DNA of 64,000 nucleotides from Tritrichomonas musculus (lineage: Eukaryota > Parabasalia > Tritrichomonadida > Tritrichomonadidae), in assembly GCA_039105265.1 (NCBI GenBank), contig JAPFFF010000063.1, forward strand, positions 310,001 to 374,000, given 5' to 3'. This document shows positions 49,830-60,888 of the stretch, piece after piece; the first letter of the stretch is position 1, and each line of letters starts with the position of its first letter. Position numbers and translations under genes: made by a program. The notes beneath the pieces were generated by a model. That model saw only the letters and a list, made by a program, of their open reading frames with translations. It was not told the origin of the DNA and ran no database searches.

Positions 49830-51712
49830 AGGTTAATTAACAAATTTGATGGTTATGATCAAATGCTTCTTATGAGAGAATCATTAATACTTCATAAACT
49901 GAAGCATCCATGCATTGTTGAATTCAAAGGTCTCAATTTCCAATCTTTTAAAAATCCATCTATATTATCGCCATCGATTATTACAGAATTTTTATCCCAC
50001 GGTTCATTACAAAGAATACTTGACAGAGAAAAGAAATCACGTGCCGATATCAAGTGGACTCCAACCAAAAAATATATCAATCTAATTGGAATATCGCGAG
50101 CAATGAAATATCTTCACTCACGCAACGTCATACATCGAGATTTAAAGCCAGAAAACATATTGACAGATGAAAACTACTATCCACGAGTTTGTAACTTTGG
50201 ATTATCACGCTTTTTTTCAGAAAAAATAAAGTAATAGTCGTAAATTGACCATGACAGGCAAAATTGGAACTCCGCTCTACATGGCACCTGAGTTATTCGA
50301 AGAGGAATGGCATTATGGACCAGATGTTGATGTTTACGTGTTTTCAATGCTGGCGTACGAAATTGTGAGTGGCGAAACTCCATTCAATGAATTGGTGAAC
50401 ATTTCGCCTGTTTCATTGGGTGTAAAAGTGGCAAGTGGCTATCGTTCACCGATACCAGCGAGTGTTCCAACCAAGATTGCAGCATTGATCATACGTTGTT
50501 GGAGCCATAAAGCAGAAGATAGACCTTCTTTTTCTGAAATATTCGATGAGCCTTCGAATGACTTTTCAATGCTCGGTGAATCGCTCGATGAAGACGTTAT
50601 TCGCTTATACATTGAAATGATCAGCAGAAGAGAGAAAGATTTGAAAGTCTTTAATTTTAATACATCAAACAAGAAACTGCAAGAAGAAGCATTCAAACTT
50701 AAGAAAAAGTGCCACAAAGCTTCAGAAAAAATTGAAAGAAAAAGAAAACGGTTATCAGAATGAAATTCTTGAATTAAAAAGAAAATTTGAATCGTCACAA
50801 CTATCGCGTGATTATTTTTCACGTAGAGTTTGCAGGCTGCTTGGGAATGAAAGAGAAAAGAATGAAATTGAAGGCGTCAGATATTTAAAGCAGTCATCTG
50901 AGGAAGGAAACAGTGATTCGTCATTCATTTGTGCACTTCTTTATGAAAATGGCGAAGGTGTTGAAAAAGACTTTGAAAAATCCACTTTTTATTATCAAAG
51001 ATCAGCAGCACAAGGAAACACGTATGGCATGACGCGTCTAGGCTTTTGCTATGAATTTGGCTATGGTATTGAGCAAGACTATTTGAAATCATTTGAATTT
51101 TATAAAAAAGGATCAGAAAATGGAAATTCTTATGCAATGAACTGTGTTGGCATTTGCTATGAAGAAGGGCACGGTGTTGAACAGAATTATTCAAAAGCAA
51201 TTGAATTTTATGAAAAGTCAGCAAAATTGGGTAATTCAAACGCCCTCTGTTGCCTTGGAATTTGCTACAAAAAAGGACACGGCGTTCAACAGGATTATTT
51301 GAAGGCTTTCGATCATTTTGAAAAGTCAGCAAAACTTGGAAACACTCACGCATTACGAAATCTCGGAATTTGTTACAGAGAAGGACAAGGAGTGGAACAG
51401 AATTATTCAAAAATGATCGAATATTATGAAAAGTCAGCAAAATTTGGAAATACTGATGCAATGGACGATCTCGGAGTTTGCTATATAAACGGACAAGGTG
51501 TTGAACAAAATTATTGCAAGGCATTAGAATACTTTGAGAAATCCTCTAACCTCGGGAACTCTTACGCATTGTTCCATCTCGGCTTTTGTTATGAGAAAGG
51601 ATACGGTGTCAAACGGAGTTATTCAAAAGCAATTGAATATTATGAGCAATCTGCAAAACTCGGATGTGAAAATGCAAAAGATTGTTTAAAGAAACTTAAG
51701 AAATCACATTAA
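49830..51712 (+). pseudogene. TKL kinase-Sel1 repeat gene with two frameshifts and lost 5' end
   Basis: Three consecutive plus frames make one broken gene. The first (to a TAA at 50232-50234) starts inside the N-lobe (INKFDGYDQMLLMRESLILHKLKHPCIVEFKG) and carries HRDLKPEN and a CNFGLSR in place of DFG. The second (about 50230-50763) carries MTGKIGTPLYMAPELFEEEWHYGPDVDVYVFSML and the C-lobe, then a coiled coil. The third (about 50723-51712) continues the coil (LKEKENGYQNEILELKRKF) and adds about seven Sel1 repeats (YAMNCVGICYEEGHGVEQNYSKAIEFYEKSAKLGN). Both junctions need a one-base change in the same direction, each near the string TTCAGAAAAAAT. The glycine loop and ATP lysine are absent. Either a young pseudogene or two homopolymer sequencing errors in a 5'-truncated gene. 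Confidence 0.75.
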
Positions 51713-52491
51713 TTATAATTAAATGTATGATTTATTTGTTGTATATTTAAATGAAGTATTTTATAAATTCTCAAAAAGTATTTTATTATTATTATATAAA
51801 TTTCACTATTATTACATCTCATTTTTCATAAATATTTTAAATTTATAAAATTCTTAAAAAAAAAATATAAATTATTACATTAAATTTTTTTTCATACCCT
51901 GTAGGCGTATTCATATAGTACTGAGTATTTTTGTATGCATCACATAAAAGAGCAGTTTTTTGAGATTGTTGTTAAAAAGTTAAAATTTCAAGGTGAATTA
52001 TATTCAAATTTCCAAATTCTAATAAAAATGTGGTCATTATTTACCATTATAATTATCTATATGTTTCCTTTCATTTTTTTATCTTGAACAATCTCAGTAA
52101 AAAGATAAAAAAAACAGGCTTGCCAGAAGGTCACCTCGGGCCACTTGCTCCGGGCAAAATGATTTTTATTATTCATGTCATGATACATTTTTTTGAAAAT
52201 GATTTTATTATTCATGTCATACACTGTGAACTAGAATCAATTGGAATGTATGCTTTTAACTCTAATTCTTTATTTAAAAAGGCAGTAATATATGAACACT
52301 TAGTTGTTTATCTATAAAAATAAATGAACATAATATACTTAGATTATTTAATACCAAAATATAAAAGAAAACTTATTGTTTAAAGGCAATACTTATAAAC
52401 TTATTTGTGAGGACGATAGTATATATTTCTTAAAAATTCGTTTTCAAAAAGTTTAACTTTTTGATATTAAAATAAGACATTTTTTTATTTT
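51713..52491. other. Intergenic with a GC-richer patch and a short direct repeat
   Basis: Mostly AT-rich. At about 52113-52158 a GC-richer patch occurs (CTTGCCAGAAGGTCACCTCG, then GGGCCACTTGCTCCGGGC). The string TTATTATTCATGTCAT appears twice, at about 52165 and 52207. A plus frame then reads ELESIGMYAFNSNSLFKKAVI, which looks like one LRR_5 unit, so this is probably the residue of a BspA-like gene. No intact gene. Confidence 0.4.
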
Positions 52492-53563
52492 ATGTCCAAA
52501 GATCAAAGTTTTAAGGATTTAAAATTGAAAAATATATATCTAACAACTCTTATTCAAGATTTTTCTTACAGAATTATTTCTGATGCCTCGATAATTCAGC
52601 CCAAAGATTATATTATTATCGATAAAAATGATAATTACTTTATATGCAGCTATGATAAAAAAATATATTTTATAAATATTGATGACCATTATACATTAGC
52701 AAAAGTAAGTCTGACAAATATTAATTTAAATAATATTATTTTATTAAATGACGATATACAATCAAAATTCGATTGTTTAAAAAATACAAACATTGCAAAA
52801 GATTCCATTTTTTTGCAAATAATTCAAAATTTTGAAAAATTGCTTGATGTTAAAATAGACAATATAGTTAATTATCAAATAATTGGTTATTTTGAAAAAA
52901 GTAGATTATCAATATCTGCATGTTTGATTGGGGATTCTTACTTAAATTATCCTCAAAATAGATTTTATTATAATAATAATAATGTTGGTCGTCTAAATTA
53001 TATATGTGGTTTCCAATACATTTCTTTGGGAATAGATGGTATACATTCTTCCAATTCAATTGACCTGATATATCTTATTACAGATAAAATACTTTGTATT
53101 AAAAAAAGTTTTAATCCAGTTTATAACATTGAATCTCCAAAATTATACCAAAGAGAGAAAAATAATTATTCAAAATACTTTCATCCGCTCTTTCCTAAGT
53201 TAATTGGTTGTGATATGTATTCAAACATTTTATATATTGAATATATTCCAGGTCAAACATTATATCAAATTGTAAACAAATTAACTAATTCCGAAAAAAT
53301 TAAAATAATGTTTGAATTAAGTGCAATTTTTATGTATATTCATAAAAAAGAATTAATTTACAGAGATTTAAAACCAAATAATGTTATTTATGATCGAAAT
53401 GGAACTGTTGTTCTCATTGATTATGATAGAATGATTCCAAATCCACAACCAGAAGAAGAAACCACAACAAATTTCGGTAATATTTATCAGGCACCTGAAA
53501 TCCAATTTGGTAATGTATCATTCAAATCAGACATTTTCTCTTTATCCAAATTAATATATTTTA
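52492..53563 (+). pseudogene. Kinase-LRR_5 fusion gene, 5' part (split by MULE-like element)
   Basis: The ATG at 52492 opens a frame of about 357 host codons. A family-specific N-terminal region (YIIIDKNDNYFICSYDKKIYFINID) is followed by a kinase domain from about residue 190: ILCIKKSF (ATP lysine), YRDLKPNN (about 294-301), VLIDYDRM in the DFG position (Asp kept), YQAPEIQF and SDIFSLSKLIYF, where the MULE-like element begins. The N-terminal region and the YRDLKPNN/D-x-DRM variant are shared with the kinase-Sel1 protein at 5663. The rest of the C-lobe and a long LRR_5 domain continue at 55151. As it stands it would encode a truncated kinase ending in about 40 element-derived residues. Confidence 0.82.
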
Positions 53564-53934
53564 GGATTAGGAAAAAAATTCCAACTTGGAATTTCCAAGT
53601 TTTTTTTATTTCACATGTCAAGAAAACTTGGAAATTCCAAGTTTTTTTTTCCCTGAGCTTTTCTTCAACAATAGCAAGAACAAAATGATAAAAAACGCGT
53701 TAATACTTTAATATAATAAGTTATCAATATCATTTGGCAATTTTTTTCGTGCATTTCATCCAAATCTTAAAATGCTGATACTGATATCATTACGCCATGC
53801 ATCTCAAAATACAAAAACAAATGCAAATTTACCGCTATCAACACTTTAATAACAATATACGATTCATTTACCATGCAAATTTCGAAATTTTCATTTTGAC
53901 TCTCATAATTAATATTCAATAATTATACTAGCAT
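53564..53934 (+). repeat. Left terminal inverted repeat of the MULE-like element
   Basis: 371 bp, matching 54769-55141 in inverted orientation with a few substitutions and small indels. Begins GGATTAGG and ends TTATACTAGCAT. Confidence 0.88.
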
Positions 53935-54194
53935 TAAATAAATGTATCTATCCGAAAAATTCAAATAGGAAATAAAAAAAAAGATATCTTTCCTAAATTA
54001 AAAAAAAAAAAAATCCATATATAACTTTCTCTCACGATATTTTTTTTATTTATTTATTTTTATAATATGCTTTTAAACTCAGGAAAAAGGTATAATATTA
54101 GCTTAATATTTAGATAATCTAAGAATGTATCACAATTAATTCAAAAAGTTTTAATAAACCATTCAAAAAAAAAAAAGTTCGGTGCTTTTTTTAT

Positions 54195-54685
54195 TCCTAC
54201 CGAATGTTTTTTGATTCATTAAAGCTTCTTATAAACCATTCAGATATAATAATTGATCATGTTAAAAAGAAAAAAGTAAAAAAAAAATTTATTAAAATAG
54301 ATCATGTTAAAAAAAAAAAATATTTATTAAATTTAAAATATTTCATTTTCATCATCAGAAACAATAACGCCATTTTGCATTTTTTGGAATCTCTTAAATT
54401 AAAAGTGATTTGAAAAGGACAATCCTGATCTTTGCATTGAATTTTATAATAATTTCCAGAATTTAGAATATTAAACTTTATTGATTTTGTACGTGCTAAA
54501 TTTATGCAATATTGAATCATTTCGTCCCTATTTTCAAAAAAATTGACGAGTTCTATTTTCGATGTTTCCATCAAGATTAGAAATGGAAAAACTAAACGAA
54601 TTTGTATAATATTTGAATGGTTTATCACAACTTTTTGAATGAATTGTTAGAACTTTTTGAAAATTTTTTAAAAAAACATTCGGTA
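54195..54685. repeat. Nested inverted repeat within the MULE-like element
   Basis: CCTACCGAATGTTTTTT at about 54197 is mirrored by AAACATTCGGTAGG at about 54672-54685, and ATAAACCATTCA near 54232 by TGAATGGTTTAT near 54615. A further TTCGGTGC and AATAAACCATTCAAAA lie just outside on the left. These look like the ends of an older element nested inside, or the original subterminal repeats of the MULE. I could not define a target duplication. Confidence 0.55.
54302..54571 (-). pseudogene. MuDR-type transposase N-terminal remnant
   Basis: A minus frame from an ATG at 54571 (METSKIELVNFFENRDEMIQYCINLARTKSIKFNILNSGNYYKIQCKDQDCPFQITFNLRDSKKC) matches the pattern of the MuDR/FAR1-like zinc-binding N terminus: an alpha/beta lead, then YxIxCKDxxCPFxI. 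The second His/Cys pair is lost as the frame degrades into AT-rich sequence, and no RNase H-like (DDE) transposase core or SWIM domain follows. It supports a MULE origin for the surrounding element. Confidence 0.6.
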
Positions 54686-54768
54686 GGATAAAGAATTAGT
54701 TCATACTTCATATTAATTATACTAGCATAAAATAATTTTCCATATTAATGTAATTATGTATATTGATT

Positions 54769-55141
54769 ATGCTAGTATAATTACTGAAAATATTAATTAT
54801 GAGAGTCAAAATGAAAATTTCGAAATTTGCATGGTAAATGAATCGTATATTGTTATTAAAGTGTTGATAGCGGTAAATTTGCATTTGTTTTTGTATTTTG
54901 AGATGCATGGCGTAATGATATCAGTATCAGCATTTTAAGATTTGGATGAAATGCACGAAAAAAATTGCCAAATGATATTGATAACTTATTATATTAAAGT
55001 ATTAACGCGTTTTTTATCATTTTGTTCTTGCTATTGTTGAAGAAAAGCTCAGGGAAAAAAAAACTTGGAATTTCCAAGTTTTCTTGACATGTGAAATAAA
55101 AAAAACTTGGAAATTCCAAGTTGGAATTTTTTTCCGCATCC
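54769..55141 (-). repeat. Right terminal inverted repeat of the MULE-like element
   Basis: 373 bp inverted counterpart of 53564-53934. The long minus-strand frame over 55017-55532 and the start of a plus-strand frame at 55084 are partly made of this repeat and are not genes in themselves. Confidence 0.88.
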
Positions 55142-55854
55142 TATATTTTATTTTTACTGAAGAAGAAAATGAAAATAAAATAAACAAAAAACTCTTCAAA
55201 GAAAAGATTGATTGTGACGACTTAATAAATTTGATTGAAAAATGTTCAGATACGAATCCAAACAAAAGAAACTCTATTTCAGAATTCATGGAATCATTAT
55301 ATAATATTTTTTTAATCAAAAGAAATAATTTCATTAATAAAGATGATTCGAATGACATTATCAGATACATTTCGAATCTATTTTTCGAAAAAAAAGGTAT
55401 TTGCAGTGAACTTCCAAATGATGAAGATGAAATAGTTAAAAATATTGTTGAGAAAGCTTTTGAAAATGGTTCACTTTTTATTGATAATACTGAATTAAGT
55501 GGCATTAAAATTCCTGATTTTGTGACAATCATCGGACCTTCTTCTTTTCGAAATTGTTCATCATTAACAGAATTAACAATTCATTCTAGTATATCAGAAA
55601 TCCAAAATTTTGCTTTTTTTAACTGTAGATCACTTGAATATATCCAAATACTTTCTCCATACATATCTGAACTTGGTGTCAGCTCTTTCTCCGGATGTTC
55701 ATCACTAGAAGAAATAATGATTCCTTCATCATTAACAAAAATTGCATCATGCGTTTTTTTTGGATGTTCAAAATTGATAAAAATTGTAATACCTTCATCT
55801 GTCACAATAATAGAAAAATATTCTTTCAGCCAATGTTTTTTATTGAAAGAAATA

Positions 55855-56340
55855 ATATTTGAGACTCCTTCATCTGTTAAATCAATTGGAAATGGTACTT
55901 TTTCTAATTGTTCATCATTGGAAAGAATAGTAATTCCTTCATCTGTCACATCAATCGAAGATTTGGTTTTCAAAAAATGCTCTTCATTGAAAGAAATAAT
56001 ATTTGAGACTCCTTCATCTGTTAAATCAATTGGAAATGGTACTTTTTCTAATTGTTCATCATTGGAAAGAATAGAAATACCTTCATCTGTAATAAAAATT
56101 GGTTCAGAAGTTTTTTATAAATGCCAAAAATTGGAAAAAATGGTAATTCCTTCATCTGTCACATCAATCGAAGATTTGGTTTTCAAAAAATGCTCTTCAT
56201 TGAAAGAAATAATATTTGAGACTCCTTCATCTGTTAAATCAATTGGAAATAGTGCATTTTCTAATTGTTCATCATTGGAAAGAATAGAAATACCTTCATC
56301 TGTAATAAAAATTGGTTCAGAAGTTTTTTATAAATGCCAA
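55855..56340 (+). repeat. Near-identical LRR-coding blocks (set 1)
   Basis: Strings such as TTGAAAGAAATAATATTTGA followed by GACTCCTTCATCTG recur at about 55842, 55987 and 56200. ATACCTTCATCTGTAATAAA recurs at about 56068 and 56291. The blocks repeat with periods of about 145 and 213-223 bases while keeping frame. Confidence 0.8.
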
Positions 56341-56639
56341 AAATTGGAAAAAATAGGTAGTCCTCCCATTTTAGATATAATTAATAATTATGCTTTCAAT
56401 AATTGCATTTTATTGAAAGAAATTAAAATCCCTTCTTCTGTTAAATTCATTGGAAATTATGCTTTCTGTGGATGTTCATCATTATTGCAATTGGAACTAC
56501 CTTTGTCTGTATGTGCAATTGGTGATTATGCTTTCGATGGTTGCATTTCATTAACTAGTATAATTTTTGATCATCAATCCAACCCTATTTGCTCTAGCTC
56601 TTTTTCAGTTGGATTTATTGGAAATCATGCTTTCAATGG

Positions 56640-57060
56640 ATGTTCATCATTAACACAATTGGAACTACCTTCAAATATAAATGAAATTGGAGAATATTCT
56701 TTCAGTGGATGTTCATCATTAACACAAATAGAAATACCTTCTCAAATAAATAAAATTAAAGATTATTCTTTCAGTGGATGTTCATCATTAACACAAATAA
56801 AAATACCTTCATATGTAGAAATAATTGGAGAGTATTCTTTCAGTGGATGTTCATCACTGACACAAATAGAAATATCTTCACATATATATGAAATTGGAAA
56901 TCACGCTTTCAGTGGATGTTCATCATTAACACAAATAGAAATACCTTCTCAAATAAATAAAATTAAAGATTATTCTTTCAGTGGATGTTCGTCATTAACA
57001 CAAATAAAAATACCTTCATATGTAGAAATAATTGGAGAGTATTCTTTCAGTGGATGTTCT
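56640..57060 (+). repeat. Near-identical LRR-coding blocks (set 2)
   Basis: The phrase TTCTTTCAGTGGATGTTCATC with its AACACAAATA continuation is repeated about every 69-72 bases. The segment at about 56697-56845 (CAAATAAATAAAATTAAAGA within it) reappears at about 56913-57050 almost unchanged. This is codon-level homogenisation of adjacent LRR units. Confidence 0.8.
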
Positions 57061-57327
57061 TTTTTAAAAAAAGTCGAAATACCTTCATCTGTGAAAATAA
57101 TTGAAGATTATGCCTTTAGTGAATGCACATCGATGACCGAATTATCATTTACAATACCTTCATCTGTAATTAGAATTGGAAATTGTGCATTTCAAAATTG
57201 TTCACTGCATAAAGCAGTAGTTCCTTCTTCTGTAAGAGATATTGGACAAGATGTTTTCGGTGGATGTCCACTAGACCAAAACAGTAGTTATTTGGATGAA
57301 TTATATAAAAATTGCACGATTCAATAA

Positions 57328-57885
57328 TAGAGACCATAAATATAGTATATTTGTAAAAGGAATGAAAACTACTTCAACAAATTTCCGTTTAGGTATTTTT
57401 TTGTTAATTCTAAAATAGTTCAAAACAATAACTTTAAGATATTGCTGAATAAATTTCCCACGTTTACTGAAGTATTTTCGGCCAATTCACAAAATTGTAT
57501 AGTTTACATGTTCTTTTCTGAGGATATTTGTTCTAAATATTATTGAATGTGAAAGAAAAAATGCATAATAAAGATGAATTTTCACTTAGATATGAAAGTA
57601 ATTATAAATTTAAATTTGATATCAATGATAGAGATCGTAAACAGATTTATCTTTTTTAATGATTGGTATTTCATATCTTAAAGTTACTTTAATAAAGTAT
57701 TTAAGAATAAATGATTTAGTGTTAAAAGATTTACTAAATAAAGATATTCATTTCTTAAACTATATTATAAAAATGATGAAATATTTCACTTTCAAATTAA
57801 AAAAAAATTTTAAAAGGAAAATTATAATTGCCAGTGGCGGTTAAGTCTGGAACTTTTTTGCAATTTTGCAAAAAAAAGAATGGGT
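57328..57885. other. Intergenic, nothing recognised
   Basis: AT-rich DNA after the LRR gene. A 61-codon plus frame at 57659-57844 is Lys/Leu/Ile-rich and probably meaningless. GCCAGTGGCGG at about 57829 is a small GC-richer patch. Confidence 0.45.
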
Positions 57886-58373
57886 AAGCTACTCATGTTT
57901 TTTTCTATATAAAAAAAATATAAATGGAATAGTTTTTTATTAGGCCAAAATCAGTCTTATTATCGCTATTTGCATATAAACAATCAAGTAAGTATTTTTT
58001 TCACCATAATTTTATTATTTTGATATATATAATTACATAAATTCCAATTTTTTTTTGCCGATATCATTGATATTTGAAATTATATACTTTTAAAGTTAAA
58101 AGGTAATTAATTTAGTTTGACTAATGCTGTTTAATATTTTTTTTTATGTCTTTGGTTTGTGCATTTATATTCGCATTATAAAATATTCATATAATATTTC
58201 GATAAAAATTTTAATTTTCTTTGTTATAAAGTAACTAAAAGAACGTTTATTAGTATAAAATTATTTGCGCTTTCTTGTTTATAGGCTAATGTTCATAATA
58301 AAGATAGATTTCAAACTGATAAAAAACTATTCCGTTTATATTTTTTTTATATAGAAAAAACCATGAGTAACTT
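57886..58373. mobile_element. Probable miniature element with 55 bp inverted ends
   Basis: The 55 bases at 57886-57940 (AAGCTACTCATG… then TTTTTTCTATATAAAAAAAA) are an inverted match of 58319-58373 (…CATGAGTAACTT) with few differences. The interior of about 380 bases is AT-rich and non-coding. I could not find a convincing target duplication, so the borders are those of the repeat only. It lies directly upstream of the GH13 fragment. Confidence 0.6.
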
Positions 58374-58385
58374 TCTATATAATGA

Positions 58386-58760
<375 letters not shown>

Positions 58761-58810
58761 TAAATATTAATATTTAAGAAATGCTTTAGAATAGCTTTAT
58801 GATGGATTCT

Positions 58811-60691
58811 TTAAACAAAAAGTCCAAAGCCATCATAAAATTGAGATGAGATTTCTTTTGCTTTGGGATTTATGGGAATTTCTTCCTTCATCTTTAAGTT
58901 TTGAATTTCAGATGATAGAATAGCTTCTAGTTGAATATTATATATAAAATCTCTAGTTTTATATATATTATTAAAATAATTATAAATTGATTTATTCAAA
59001 AATCCAAATTCGAAGATTATTCTTTGAATACCTGTTGATAAAAGATTCTTTTCATTTGAAAATTTCTTTATCTCTTGCTTGATTGCTTCTATATCAAAAT
59101 TAAAATGTTTAACTAACACCAAAGATAATAAAATCAATGACTCACTAAATTTTTCAGACGAGTTGATTAATAACTGAATTGATTTACTAATATCAATTTT
59201 GTAATCTTCATCATATATGTAAATAGTTGCTAAATTGTACATAGATAAAGGATCATTTTTTTGATTGATTGCTTCTTTTAAATATTCAACTGCCATTGTT
59301 AGATTTTTTTTGCATTTGTCACCGAAACCGTTTTTATATATAACACCAAGATTGTTTTTTGCATATTGATTATTAAATGATGATGCTTCTTTATAAAAGT
59401 GTATGGCTTCATCAATATTTCTTTTTACATTTTTCCCTTCGTGTAGTAAAAAACCATGCAAAAAATTGGCTTGTTTAAATCTATTTTTGGATGCCAATAT
59501 TATATAATATATTCCTTTTTTAATGTTTTTTGGGACTCCATCTCCAATATAATAAATCAAGCCAAGGTTGTGTTGTGATTCTGAATAATTTTGATTTGCT
59601 GCAAGTGTATAATAATAAATAGCTTTGTTTATATCAGGTTGGACATATTCTCCTTGCTGATAAAGAAAACCGAGTTTATGCTGTGCATAAGCTTCATTCT
59701 GTTTGGCAGCAAGTGTAAAGTAATTTATTGCTTTTTTTATATCTTGTTTTACATGCTTTCCTTCAAAATAAATACCACCTAAAAAACATTGTGAATAAGA
59801 CAGATCTGAAGCAATTAATAAATGTTTAATTCCTTTGTTTATATTTTGTTCTACGCATATTCCCATAAAATAAAGAACTCCTAAATTAAAATGAGCAACA
59901 TTATAATTTTGATTTGCAGAAAGAGTGAAATAGTGAATTGCTTTGTAAATATCAGGTGTTATAGATATGCCTTTTTCATAGATTTCACCAAGGAGATTTT
60001 GGGCTTCTGGGCTATTTTGATTTGCAGCAAGTGTTAAATAATGAATTGCTTTTGTAATATCTCTTTTTACCAGTTTTCCTTCAGAATAAATAGTGCCAAG
60101 AGTTAACTGGGCCTGCAAATGATTTAGATTGGCTGCAAGTGAATAATAATGAACAGCTTTTTCAATATCTCGCTTGATATAAAATCCTTGATAGTATAAT
60201 AATCCTAAATTAATGAGCGACTCGATATCATTTTTATCTGCTGCAAGTTGATAATAAAAAATTGCTTTATTAATATCTCTTTCAATTAATTTTCCTTCAG
60301 AAAAAATAACTCCTAGGACGAATTGTGCTTTGGTATAATTTTGATCAGCAGCCAATGTAAAGTAATAAATAGCCTTTGAAAAATCTTTTATGATATCAAT
60401 ATAAATGAATCCTAAATTATGCTGTGCTTGTGGAAGATTTTGATTGGCAGAAAGTGTGTAATAATAAATTGCTTTGCTTATATCTTGTTTCACATATTTT
60501 CCTTCAAAATAAATCAAACCAAGATTAAATTGTGATCCAGGATGATTTAAATCAGCCGCGAGTGTGTAATAACAAATCGCTTTATTTATATCTTGTTTCA
60601 CATATTTTCCTTCAAAATAAATCAAACCAAGATTAAATTGTGATTCAGGATGATTTAAATTAGCAGCAAGGGTGTAATAATAAATAGCTTT
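58811..60691 (-). pseudogene. Sel1-repeat (probable kinase-Sel1) gene, C-terminal part (split by Maverick-like element)
   Basis: Frame open from the element border to the stop at 58811-58813. It holds about 13 Sel1-like repeats (AQFNLGLIYFEGKYVKQDINKAIYYYTLAANQN) and a C-terminal segment that aligns with the kinase-Sel1 protein at 5663: YKEASSFNNQYAKNNLGVIYKNG, SMYNLATIYIYDEDYKIDISKSIQLL, and the tail FYDGFGLFV. The upstream part of the same gene is at 63327-64000. Deleting the inserted element and one GCTTT copy gives a perfect repeat consensus, DINKAIYYYTLAAN, in frame. The ATG at 60625 is internal and only arises from the interruption. Confidence 0.85.
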
Positions 60692-60865
60692 AGTAGAAAG
60701 AAGTTGTCATGATTCCTGGTCAGAGCCCAGGACTCCTGACAACCCCCGTGAATGCCTCCACCCTGCCGAAACGCCCTCTAAAACACCCGTTAGCGTGACT
60801 CCAACGACTACCTCATTCACGGCTCCCATCCTCGGTGGAGTGACGGCTTCGTAGGTCGATCATGA
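60692..60865 (+). repeat. Left terminal inverted repeat of the Maverick-like element
   Basis: 174 bp from AGTAGAAAGAAG to GTCGATCATGA. It contains one copy of the approximately 66 bp unit that is present three times in the right repeat. Confidence 0.85.
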
Positions 60866-60870
60866 AGTAA

Positions 60871-60881
60871 CTTTTTATCAA
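60871..60881 (+). promoter_or_regulatory. Element-specific upstream motif, copy 1
   Basis: ACTTTTTATCA (about 60870-60880) ends a few bases before the ATG at 60889. The similar ACTTTTTTATCA stands before the minus-strand gene at 62989, and AACTTTTTACTC before 61291. Its TCA could serve as a trichomonad initiator. Confidence 0.45.
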
Positions 60882-60888
60882 CCATGAA

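Larger units (their letters stand above)
53564..55141. mobile_element. 1.6 kb MULE-like element with about 370 bp terminal inverted repeats
   Basis: The outer ends are GGATTAGGAAAAAAATTCC and, inverted, GGATGCGGAAAAAAATTCC, followed by near-identical inverted arms (53564-53934 and 54769-55141). The 9-base direct repeat TATATTTTA flanks the element at 53555-53563 and 55142-55150. Nine-base duplications and long arms are hallmarks of Mutator-like elements, and the centre carries a remnant of a MuDR-type transposase N terminus (see 54302-54571). Within each arm CTTGGAATTTCCAAG and CTTGGAAATTCCAAG palindromes occur next to the outer end. Excision of the element plus one duplication restores the host codons L-I-Y-F-I-F-T-E-E. 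Confidence 0.9.
55151..57327 (+). pseudogene. Kinase-LRR_5 fusion gene, 3' part (split by MULE-like element)
   Basis: Continues the gene begun at 52492. The end of the kinase C-lobe (CDDLINLIEKCSDTNPNKRNSISEFMESLYNIFL, with the NKRNS motif before helix I) is followed by a linker and about 22 BspA-like LRR_5 units (VTIIGPSSFRNCSSLTELTIHSS…GCSSLTQIEIPSQINKIKDYSFSGCSSLTQIKIP) to the stop at 57325-57327. The LRR part contains near-identical DNA blocks, showing recent internal duplication. No signal peptide applies to this half. The frame is fully open, so the element insertion is the only disabling lesion I can see in the gene, which again points to a recent event. Confidence 0.85.

Noticed and set aside
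50200-50760. Spliceosomal introns at the kinase-Sel1 frame breaks
   Set aside because: No GTAYGT donor or ACTAACACACAG-type acceptor, as known from trichomonad introns, is present at either break.
55017-55532. 171-codon minus-strand frame at the right end of the MULE-like element
   Set aside because: Partly the terminal repeat, partly antisense of the LRR gene; its first 40 codons equal the tail of the frame at 53564-53688 because of the inverted repeat.
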